A DNA stretch of 64,000 nt, from positions 81,486,001-81,550,000 of the forward strand of contig CP136891.1 of assembly GCA_034359265.1 (NCBI GenBank). Direction: 5' to 3'. Under the pieces are notes generated by a model. It did no database searches, was not told where the DNA came from, and worked only from the letters and a program-made list of their open reading frames with translations. Position 1 is the stretch's first letter, and every line of letters starts with the position of its first letter. A program made the translations under genes and the position numbers. This DNA comes from Canna indica. Lineage: Eukaryota; Streptophyta; Magnoliopsida; Zingiberales; Cannaceae. Shown here piece by piece: positions 31,801-41,776 of this stretch.

Positions 31801-32566
31801 GGCATATAGAAAAGAGCATGAAGTTTAAATTAAATTCTACCTTGTTCTCATTGCAGTATGATGCAAGACTCCTCAACACAATAATCATCTTCAACCTGTT
31901 CTCGCTCTTCGTCGTGGCCAATCGATTCAGGAGAGCCGGGATCAACCTCCCTCCCTCCTCCACCACCAATCCCTCGCCAATTAGGACCTCAATCTCAAAC
32001 ATCACCACCCAGAGCTCATCCTCATCCACATTCTTAATGTCCGCGACCAAGTCTTCGACATCAACGCGAGCGCTACCGCCCTTGCTCTGCGCCGGGCTGT
32101 CGAACCGTGCGTTCATCATTTTCCCCTGCACCACTTCCATCTCGGCCCGAATCTCCACCGGCGCGTCCGCCCAGGCGCCGGCGAGGACGCCGAGTCCGCT
32201 CCCGAGGGCGCGAGCGGCGCCCTCGAGCAGCCGCCCGGCTACGGGGGTCGCGGAGGCGCCGGCGGACCTCGCGGCGAGGGAGCGAGCGCGGCGGAGCGCG
32301 ACGCCGAGGGATGCGAGAGCTGTCATTTTGCCCGGCGAATCGGCGGGCTCGGGTTGCTGCTGCTCCTGCTGAAGCAGGAGGAGGGCGCTTAGGATGGGGT
32401 TGAGGCGGGAGACGAGGGCGGCGAAGGGGGAGAGAGGGGAGGGACGGTGGTGGGAGGAGGACGACTCGGCCTCGGGAGGCGGGGCGAGGGAGGCGATCTC
32501 GTCGACGGAGTCCAAGAGGCCGGAGAGTAGCTCGGCGGTGGCCCTGGCGTCGGCGGTCGCCTGCAT
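28892..32566 (-). CDS. ARM-repeat protein (U-box PUB43/44-like, but without a U-box)
   Basis: Three exons, 31841-32566, 31329-31629 and 28892-30354, join in phase (0, then 1) to 829 residues. Exon 1 starts MQATADARATAELLSGLLDS and encodes an Ala/Ser-rich helical region; it is GC-rich at its 5' end and AT-richer toward its 3' end. From about residue 225 onward armadillo-type helices repeat: LIPALLNRLATTKSENRLKM, GIEALSTLVRSLSRD, VEPLLQLLFSV, VEPLVKMFTTGNLEAKLSAL, CLLKLLSCGSVVAKSKAAI, VPALVRVLEVGSLKAQEKAI. No RING-like U-box fold is visible, so a ligase role is not supported; relatives are often named after U-box proteins because of the ARM part. ARM arrays bind partner proteins. The 2nd intron (30355-31328) has no coding content. 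Function is unknown; the gene model is strong. Confidence 0.85.
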
Positions 32567-34587
32567 GGTGTTAGTTCACGAAGGAGGGAGGAAGGCAGCT
32601 TGAGACTCAATGGAGAGGACGGGGCGGGAGCGGGAAATGGATCGGGGAGAAGACGAGAATTAAGTGGCAATGGTGAAGTGGAAGGACGGCAGAAGGATTT
32701 AGGAAGGGGAGGAAGTCAACGGTCTTGTCCGGGTCGCCGTTGTCATCAATCTTGATGATGACGTGGAGACGACCGGTTCAAGGCGGCTTCAGGGGTGCGG
32801 ATCCCATGTTTCGTCTCCGTCACCGCATAAAACGAGTGACGATATTAACAATGTCCCCACGTGGGATCCGCATTCTCGTCCAGTACATAACGTTGACATA
32901 GTGTTCGCTGCATTAATCGGCACAGCCGGTCTTACGCGTGGAGGCAAAGGTAGAGAATAAGTCAGACAAGGCCACATACGCAGTTGAGTCAATCCCGGAA
33001 CGGAGAACCGTTTTAACCGACCGATACGATAAGCTATAGCTATTTGCTTTTTATCGCGGTCCATATAACACGCATCAGTTCTGAACGATGATTGTAACAG
33101 TCGATACAAGGTGTTGTGCCATCGAGTGTTACATTGATGTGACGGTCAACCGAACAACCGGAAGGACTGCGTAAACCAAGCTACAAGTTATTGCATTTGA
33201 ACCCTCAAACAAATATATTATTCACACAACAGGACAACTACTTTAGATAAATTAATCATAATATCACAAAAATGTTTTTATCAATAATTAAACACTTTTT
33301 GTTGGCCACAATAGTGTTGGGAATAATATGGCAAACATTGGGGACATGTTCTTTTTTGCCCCATAAATTGATGCTAAATAATGGATCTCCTTGCAATTTG
33401 GTCCTTCTTGTGGTACAATGTGAAAATGGAACTGATTTGGACTGATAATTAATTTGGTTGGTGTTGTTAATTAATTGATTGGTATGAGCAAAATTAGGGG
33501 CATGGAATTTGTTGATGCAATTGTTAGGTGTTTGCCAAACCACGAAACAAGAAGTTGTTCTATCAATGTCTACTTATATATGGACAAAATTCTATTAAGA
33601 CCCCCTATTTTTCATTTAATATTTCTTTAATGAGCAATTTTTCAAATTTATAATAATAATGGATAAAATGTTCAAATCCACAATAAAGAAACTTAAAATT
33701 CTGGTATCCATTCTATATCAAATTTGAATTCTCTATAGTTCTAAATGTGATTCCCTTCCTTTCACGAAAGTCTTTAAATGTCCTAAAATGAAATATTTTT
33801 ATTATTATTTATAACATGAACTTGTTATTAATCATTCGTATTGGTATTTTAGTATATTTTTAGCGTCTAAGTACTTTTTTAGGGTTAAACTTAATGGTTT
33901 TTATTTTTCACTTAAAGACTTTTGAGTTTTGAGTGCCTAAATTATGTTATTCTTTGTTAAATATAGTATGAATGTATTTTTGGCAATCAATATAATATTT
34001 TTTAATAGCAAAATATTATTTTAGTGGCTAAAATTATTATTTTTAAATTTTTTATTCACTTATAAATTTTGGCAAAAGTCTTTAAGTGATTAAAAACCAA
34101 GAAAATAATGATTTTAGCAAAACATTATTATATGGATCGCTAAATATTAATTCATGCTACATTTTGACAAAAAATATAGTTTAGGCATTTAAAAACTTTT
34201 GCAAAAATCTTTAATGGACTAAAGAATATAAATAATAATAATTTTAGCACTAAAAAAATATTTAGCCATTAAAAGAATACTAAAAAACTACCGATGTTAT
34301 GGATCTAAAAATTATGTATTCCTAGTTACGAATATAGAAATTTTATCAATTATTATTGGTCTACATGTTTATTGGCATTTAGACATCTAGGCATTTAGCC
34401 GGTTAGTCTTCGGTTCGATCCCTTATGTTAGATGTTTTACTTACGCGTTGTTTCCTTCTCATTTCAATGGCTAAATATAAAGCCAAATTAAAAAGAAGAA
34501 GAAGAAGAAATTTTATCTATTATTATGGATTTGAAGAGTTGCTTTTTTTTAATTGGATGTCTTAATTTAATTTTATAATGGTGTAGG
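32567..34587. other. Upstream region of the ARM-repeat gene and intergenic DNA
   Basis: 32567-32720 is the likely leader and core promoter on the minus strand. 32720-33110 is GC-richer and holds a perfect inverted pair (32796-32808 and 32860-32872). 33200-34587 is AT-rich with many TTTTAG and TTTGGC fragments and no recognised gene. Confidence 0.5.
32796..32872. repeat. Inverted repeat with GGATCC-centred arms
   Basis: TGCGGATCCCATG on the left and the complement of CGTGGGATCCGCA on the right can pair (one wobble or mismatch) around a loop of about 50 bases. It lies about 230 bases upstream of the ARM-repeat gene start. It may be the ends of a small element or a chance hairpin. Confidence 0.5.
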
Positions 34588-34894
34588 TGTTAAAAAATCG
34601 GTCTTGGATCTAACTCCATAAAAAAAAACTAGATCAAGGGAGGATTGTCCAATTTATTTAAAGACTGTCTAGACCACAATCTTAATCAATGTGAGACTTT
34701 AACACACCTTCGTCACACTCGAGATCCACATTTGAAGCGTGAGCTCTGTAGGTGGCACACTCTTAATCTGATACCATATTAAAAAATCAGTATTAGATCT
34801 AACTTCATCCCAAAAGTTAGTTCACGAGGGAATGATTACTCAATCTATTTAAGATTATTTAGATCATAACCTTAACTAACGTGAGACTTTAACA
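34588..34894 (-). mobile_element. Miniature LTR retrotransposon (TRIM/SMART type), 307 bp
   Basis: Read on the minus strand, two direct repeats of about 117 bp (34777-34894 and 34588-34704) both begin TGTTAAAGTCTCAC and end GATTTTTTAA(C/T)A, with AGTTAGATC and GATTAAG/GTTAAGG-type blocks between. Only about 72 bp separates them. Directly after the first repeat comes TGGTATCAGA, the plant initiator-Met tRNA primer-binding sequence. The repeats have TG...CA ends (one copy TG...TA). Flanking pentamers are GTAGG (34583-34587) and GTAGA (34895-34899), one mismatch. There is no coding capacity, so it must have moved with enzymes supplied by another element. Confidence 0.85.
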
Positions 34895-35166
34895 GTAGAA
34901 AGATATTACCGGCAATAATTATATGGAACACTAGGGATGCAGCAACATTATTGGCCCTATTTAATTCAATCAAATCCCTAGGAAAACAGTAATGACCAGC
35001 TATATATGCCAATAATTAAATTATTAGTACTATAGATAAGAAACAGGGATTGTTAATGCATTATATTTGACATTTTGACCACTAAAAAATAGAATATGCT
35101 ATCTGGATTTGCTTTCCTGGATTACTTGTGGATGAAGTAAGATTCAAGCTTTTTCTTGAAAAGTAA

Positions 35167-35187
35167 GGGGGGGGGGGGGGGGGGGGG
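35167..35187. repeat. Poly-G tract of 21 bases
   Basis: Twenty-one consecutive G in an AT-rich intergenic stretch. Such tracts are rare in plant DNA and are prone to length error in sequencing. Confidence 0.95.
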
Positions 35188-35367
35188 AAATGAAAAATCT
35201 TAATTGATTTAAGACATCAACATCGAAGACTAATTCTTGAACCTCTCTTGGCAAGATGTCAACTACAATAAATCAAATCCAAACTCAAAAAACAATCATA
35301 AAAAACCTTCTCTCTGGCCTCTTTTCAAACACATGATGCAAAAAAATAAAATTGGGCTAGTAAATGA

Positions 35368-35740
35368 ATGACAATTGAAATCGATTAAATCATAAAGTTT
35401 AATTTTGGATAATGAATTTATTATTTGATTTCTATTTTAGTTAGAGAATATAAAAAATTAATTAAATTCGATTCGATTTTGATTACCTCTTCGCGGATAG
35501 CCGATAATAAAAATTGATTATATATTTCGATTATCCCTCAGATATAATTAATTATTTTGATAATATCTAGATATTTCAAAATCTAATTTACTAACAGATT
35601 ACTCATTTACTAAATGGTTAGTAAACGAGTAATCGCTTTTATTCGAACTGAACTAATCGATTTTAGTTATCCATCAAATAGTCGAAGCTGAGCTATTTTC
35701 AAATACTAGTATTTGAAATCAAATGATTTTGATTAATAAG
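35368..35740. mobile_element. Decayed relative of the hAT-like MITE at 26.4-27.0 kb, opposite orientation
   Basis: The left end ATGACAATTGAAATCGATTAA resembles the complement of the right end of the element at 26399-27040, and shared interior segments follow (GATATTTCAAAATCTAATTTA-like, GGTTAGTAAACGAG). The terminal TAGGGGTG is missing and the right end is not clear. Inferred relationship. Confidence 0.45.
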
Positions 35741-36819
35741 TTCTTAATTTAATTTAATTTAATTTGCAAAAAAGAAGAAGAAATGCATTTAATGAAATCA
35801 TTACCACCCTTATTTTGTAAACCCTAGCATGTAGCTTGAGATCTCAATAACATCCCTCCCCTTTTCTTGAGCTCAAAGCCAAAAGGACTAATTATATTGA
35901 TCAATCCCATTTCCATCAAATTCAACCTCATTAAAAAAATATTAATCTCAATTTATTTTATTGCTCCCACAGCATTAACAAAGAATAATGTATACATCTT
36001 TTTCTTCAACTTCCCAGTTTCCTCATTCCTTCCTTTTCCTGCTTACGTAGACTTGCACTTATTCCATGTTTCCTTCTGTTGCTTTCCCACTATTTATATT
36101 TTATTAAAAAAATAATTTTATGGTACCATTTCCATTTACATTTACATTTTATTTATTTATTTATTAAAAAATTGGTTTTGTAGTTTGTTTTTTATTTTAA
36201 ATTTGTTAGCACTAACAATATATAGTTTTGGTCAAATTTGTTAAATAGCAACAACTAGGGAGAAAAAAGTAATCCTTGGATTAAGATAACTAAATCATGC
36301 AAGGGCATTTTTTCAAAGTTTGAGCATCGAATTGAAATAAAATAAACTGAATTGATAAAAATGGTAATCACAAGGGGGGATTGAAATAAGCCTCCGTCCT
36401 CCTCCATTAAAATGGAGATTATTTTCCAACTACTCACTAAAATTGAAAAAAAAAACGAATTTCCAATTTTTAATTAATTAATTAAAATTAGAAAAAGGTG
36501 GCTTCTTATTTATTATTAAAGTTGGCTTCTACGTGTCCGTCTTTTGTATAACCGCTTCGGCCTCTTTTCCTCCTCGTCGTCGCCTCTGCCCTCCTTCTCC
36601 ATCTCCCGCCGTTGCTCTCGCCGCCTCCCCTCCTGTCCCTGCCGCGATCCACCCCGCGGCTCGCCTTCCCCCGTCCCGTTCGACCGCCCGTCCCTCAGCC
36701 GCGGCGAACTCCCGTCTCATCGTCGCCCTTTCTGCTGGTCTCTCCCGCCTGCCTCCCCGAAACCCTAGGCCTTTGAGCAGCAGCCTCCCGTCGCGGAATC
36801 GACGCTGCCTCCGGCCCCT
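35741..36819. other. Upstream region of the glutaredoxin-like gene
   Basis: 35741-36520 is AT-rich without recognised features. From about 36530 the sequence turns abruptly C/T-rich (pyrimidine-rich leader) up to the start codon at 36820. Open frames there look like leader composition effects. Confidence 0.5.
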
Positions 36820-37422
36820 ATGGCCGACCTCTCTGACCGCTTCTCGGATTCCTCCTCTGCTATCTCCATTTTTAAGAAGCCCTTGTCCATCCTCCGGTCG
36901 TTCTCCTACCACCACCACCGACGCCCCTCGACGAAGCCCCTCCCGAAGCGGTTCGTCGACGAGCCGAAGCGCCCCAAGGTGGTGCTCTACTCCACCTCGC
37001 TCCGCAGCATCCGGCGCACCTTCGAGGATTGCTGCTCGGTCCGCGCCATCCTCCGCGGCTTCCATGTTGCCGTTGACGAGCGCGATGTCTCCATGGACGC
37101 CTCCTTCCGACGTGAGCTGCAGTCCTTGCTGGAGAAGGGCCGCCCGTTCGCGCTGCCCCAGGTGTTCATCGGGAGCCGGTGGCTGGGTGGGGCGGAGGAG
37201 ATCCGGCAGATGAATGAGGCCGGTGAGCTCGGGCGGATGCTCGAAGGGGTGGCTGGGCAGGACCCCACGTACGTTTGCGATGGCTGCGGAGGGATGCGCT
37301 TCGTGCCGTGCTCAAATTGCTACGGAAGTCGGAAGGTGTTTGTCGAGGAGGAAGGGAGGATGCGGCGTTGCGATGAATGCAACGAGAATGGATTGGTACG
37401 ATGTCCTCATTGCAGTTCATGA
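36820..37422 (+). CDS. Glutaredoxin-like protein with C-terminal four-CxxC zinc-binding tail (At5g39865/At3g28850 family)
   Basis: Single exon of 200 codons starting MADLSDRFSD. Residues 52-148 form the glutaredoxin-like fold: KVVLYSTSLRSIRRTFEDC, VDERDVSM, LPQVFIGSRWLGGAEEI and a final helix. The classical CPYC/CGFS active site is absent; the site is replaced by FEDCCSVR (Cys 71-72), as in this plant family. Residues 153-198 hold CDGC, CSNC, CDEC and CPHC, the four CxxC pairs of the family's tail, which resembles a DnaJ-type zinc ribbon. At 200 residues it is on the short side; some relatives have long N-terminal extensions. A redox or Fe-S role is often assumed but not shown by the sequence. 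The 5' flank is a pyrimidine-rich leader with no competing gene. Confidence 0.9.
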   Translation: MADLSDRFSDSSSAISIFKKPLSILRSFSYHHHRRPSTKPLPKRFVDEPKRPKVVLYSTSLRSIRRTFEDCCSVRAILRGFHVAVDERDVSMDASFRRELQSLLEKGRPFALPQVFIGSRWLGGAEEIRQMNEAGELGRMLEGVAGQDPTYVCDGCGGMRFVPCSNCYGSRKVFVEEEGRMRRCDECNENGLVRCPHCSS

Positions 37423-40400
37423 TTACCAAAAAATGATAAAAAGAAAAAAAGGAGTAATTAACTTTTAGTGCATTTAGATTTGGAGAAAAGATGGGTGGAG
37501 AAAAGAACAGACGATAAATAGATAAATGTTCTTCCCTGATTTCAGCTTCTCTTTTTTGGATGAGATCAGTGATTTGCTTCACGGGAATCTGATCAATTAA
37601 GATGCACTTGGGAGTTGTGGCTTTCGTGTTTGATGGAGATGGACTTTCTTCCGTAGTTTATGTATGAGAAAAGAACAACTGGTTCTTGCCTCAAAAGTAT
37701 GTATTGATGATAGGAAAAGACATGAATTGTATGTATATACTGATTGTACTAATTCAATTGCCTATAGCATGGCCCAATTTCTCATTCGTCTGTTCTGCAT
37801 TGTGGAAGAATGGTGATCAATCTCTCTACTGTGGTTTCTAGATAAACAATAAAACTTGTGGTATTGCTTAACATCTTTCTTTTCTGCAGTCTGTGTGAAA
37901 ATTTAGTATTCTTTCTCACTCTTTGCAATGTCATTGTTCATGTTGAAGTCTGGAAGATACCCTAGCATTGTTGATGTGTATGGAGTATCAAATTTATTAT
38001 CAATACATGTTTAGGTTCTGTTCAATTTTTTATATCCGAGGACACCATTGTAAATTAGATTTTTTATCTTTAGCAAAATGATTTTGAACATTTTCTTTTG
38101 GGGGGTAGAGATTATGATGGTTGCAGATTCTCAAACTACTTGACTTCAAAAAGAGTTTATGTATGATCAAGAGGATCACAAGATTAGCACTTTGGATTGA
38201 GGAAATTGACACATATATATTTAATTATTTATGTTATATTCGAGAGTACATGTTGGTGCTGCAAATTTTCTTTTGCAATCATGGAAAACATTTAGTTTAG
38301 GTGCAGTTATTATTGTTTACTTGTTTGTAATCATTTATTCCATTAACAGTTCAATGAAATTAGGTTCTTACAAGAAAAAAGTCAACTAGTGTTTTTTTTT
38401 TTCTTATAGTGATCAATTATGATTTGTAGTTTCTATTAGTGGAAAAGAATTGTCTTTATATTGTATAATGTTGTCATTACAGGCAATCTTGCACATCAGA
38501 GTGCTCATTGTAGCATTTTAGCATGGACCCTCTTCCAGCCAGCACAAGGCAATTATTTAGCCAAGTGCGTGCTAGCACATCCTTGGCATGGCCTAAGATC
38601 ATCATTCAATATCCAGTTGGTCTGGTATGTATTGATTAGTATGCCTTAGTACTCTCAGTACAACAGGACATGACTGGTCCACCTTTTTATGATCAGTATC
38701 CTTTTAGTCATAATGATTCTTATACCTTTGTTTCAATGTTATAAGATAGAGAAAAGCATTTTGATAGAGATTTGTAGGTTAGCATTATTGGTTTCTAATG
38801 GATAATAATGCAGAATGCTCATGCCTTCTTATTTCCCTTTTCTTTTTTTGATTATAGCTGCATAAAACTGACATTTATACAACATAGTCCAGCATAAGCT
38901 TATTTATTTCTGCTGTTTGGCTTATAAAACTATGTGATGATGGTGTTGAAAATATTTTATAATTTACCTCAGAAAGCCCAAATGCTTGTCAAAACTCTAC
39001 AGTTTAAAGGAGACTGTCTTTTAGGAGGATCTTTACTCTTTACTACGATAACCTCTGCAAGTAATTCATATACATATCATTGAAGAAAAGTAGGGAACAT
39101 GTTCAAACCAATAATTCAGGGTAAAGAAACTAGGTCATTAGATATTCATGTAATTTTATCACAATACAATAAATTAGCTTACAACAATTGCTACAGCAAT
39201 CAATCACTTTGGATCTGTTAAGTTTGATAGGTGACTAACAATCATAAAAGCTTAAGCCCTTAGAAAGCGTACAATTTATAAGTTTGTGGTTTAACAACCT
39301 CTTTCATGCAAGCTGAATAAAAAATAGGTTAGACATGTTAGAAATTAACCCAAACACTTGCAAGTCAAAGATGAAAAGGCTATGCATAAATGCACTAGTG
39401 TAAAGCAATTGGGAGGTGAAAATAGATGTGTACACGAGTCAGGACTCAAACTTATGCCCTTAGCTTAGCAGTCATACTACCTTAAGATTTGGTTTGATGA
39501 TTTTGATCAGTAATCCCCAAAGTTTAAGCTGATAGTATATTTATGGTTTAACAGGATTGTATGAAATTTAAACAAGTAATGAAGCTAAAAGGTGCCTAGA
39601 CAGTCCTTTGGCTGAATTCTTAGAAACATTTTATAAATGTGTTTGATACAGTAAGTCCTGGCTTCTTTTTGACCTAGGTAATGAGTCATGATATCAACCT
39701 CTCTATTTCATAAGTAAAAACTACACGTATCCTTACTGCAGACTCACATTAGTAGGAAGCTTATACAACAGAGGGGCCTTATTCTCTGGCAAAGCAGGGA
39801 AGAAGGAAAAACCGAAGGATTATGTAGCATTTGCTTTATTTAGAATATGAGGAAATGAGGGAAGAGTGAAATATTTGCTTCTTTAAGTGGATATGATATA
39901 TTGGGAAGGTCCTAACTCTGTTGATTGCTGAGGTTTGTCTACAGTGGGAGCTGGTTTGTCATGTGTATGCTGAATAATGTTAATTTCACATTGGTAAAAG
40001 TTAGAAACTTCAAGTTATAATTGCAAACATGCCTGCCTGCCAATATACAATACATGTGGGAGTTGATCGTGATGACTAATTGAGTTGTTGGATGTATGGC
40101 TTTTATGCTGGCAATACTAAAGCAGGTTACTGATTGCAAACCAATATGACCCTGTCGAAATGCTTTTCAATTCATTTTTTCCTTGCTGGGTCTTCCCCTC
40201 CAGTAGTTATTGAAAAAAGAATACTTTTGTTGTGTATTTTTCTAATATTATTGAGATTGTACTTGCAATCGGTAGACTGGTGATTGCACATATATTTTTT
40301 ATAATTTTCTCATAAAGGCACTTAGTTTATCATACATCTTCCAGACTCATCTTTTCTGGTGATTGTATTCAGTGCTAGTCTGTAGTGACATGATGTCTAA

Positions 40401-41776
40401 GTAGCATGAATTATTCAAGACAATCTCTTAAACAAGTTGATATTTAATATGCCAGATCACAAGAATAAGATGAAGCACTTCAAAGCTTCATGTGGCATGT
40501 ATTGGCCTCCACGTTTTGGTCCTAGAAACATAAGACCACTCCACTATGCTGTGGTCCTCTTGGCAAATTCATTGAAGTTGTCTATCGCATGTACTGAAAT
40601 GCTTTGAAATCCTGCAGGTGCTTTCTCATCTTGGATAATACAAAATGGCCCCTTTGGGATCAAAATATACCCTTCAGCCAAAAAAAAAACCCTTCATCGA
40701 CTCTACATCTTCTTCAGCATAAGAGACATCCACATTCTCTCGAATTATCTTAGTTTATTATGGCGTGTAGTCATGCTTTTATGTTTCAATTATGATTCAT
40801 CATGAAAAAGTTTTTGTTGCCTTTTTAGACGAGTGCCTTTCATCATTCCTGGGTTGCAAAAAGAAACCATAAGGATAGTTAAATCCCCACTTGGTCGCAA
40901 CCCCGCACCCTTCTTTGTTGATTAGATGTTAAAACCTTGTAATGATTGATAAAACTTGAAAGAGGCATCACACAATTCAATGACATAGCAGATTAGGCTA
41001 CGGCTGACAAGAAATATAAGCCGCTTAATGTGACCAACTGGATTTCTTTGAAGCACAGCGAATATTTCTCGCTGCTATCTTAATCCTTACAGATAGAATT
41101 TTGCTTTAGAGTGAAATCATGTCTTACAAAGGTGATTTCTTGAATGTTAAGCAAAGTTATGAATCTTATGATAGATACAAACCTCCAGGGGAATATAATT
41201 TGATAAACGCAACCTGCATAATATGTAGTCTTTACTTCGCTGATTGAATAATATGTTGTCTTTCTTCAGAAACATTTTTCTACACTAATTCATATTTGAC
41301 TCATATATTAATTAAAGAAATGACAGAAAAAGATCGGAAAATATGTAGCCAGTATTTTTTACTAAGGAAAAAAGGTCCGCAGTCAATGATTCTCAAAACA
41401 TTCGATGGGTGACTACATAGATGTGACATGATATTAAATTTAAAATTTGGAAAACAGAAGCATAAATTGCCAATGCCCGTATGGTGACATAATCCACCCA
41501 TAGTCTTGCACGAAGCAGAGTTTATGAAAGGGAAATGTTATTTGATCTTATTTGACAGGTGTCAAAGAATTACGCTTTTCCCTCATGATTTTCATCATCA
41601 CTACATTGGCTTTGATATCACAATGGAGTCCTATCCAGCACCTGCTCTTTGTAACATTTGCTCTAATAAATAATGATGATTTTGTTGACATACAGCACAA
41701 ACTAGCACGCTCAAATGCATCGGAAATTAGAACATCTAATTGATCAAAGAACAGCACCAGGCTGCTGCTGCAGCGG
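37423..41776. other. Long intergenic region without recognised genes
   Basis: About 4.3 kb of AT-rich DNA between the glutaredoxin-like gene and the 3' end of the ROMO1-type gene. The first few hundred bases would be the 3' untranslated region of the former. Open frames are short, Cys/Leu-rich and unrecognised. No transposon ends or RNA genes were seen. Confidence 0.5.

Noticed and set aside
34360..34440. Possible tRNA (GGTTCGATCCC-like segment)
   Set aside because: Only a T-arm-like stretch is present; no acceptor stem, D-arm or anticodon arm could be paired.
36529..37213. Overlapping frames of 178 and 226 codons around the glutaredoxin-like gene
   Set aside because: They are composition-driven shadow frames in the pyrimidine-rich leader and the coding exon; no domain was found.
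38461..38649. 62-codon plus-strand frame after the glutaredoxin-like gene
   Set aside because: No family resemblance, no splice context and no composition difference from its surroundings.
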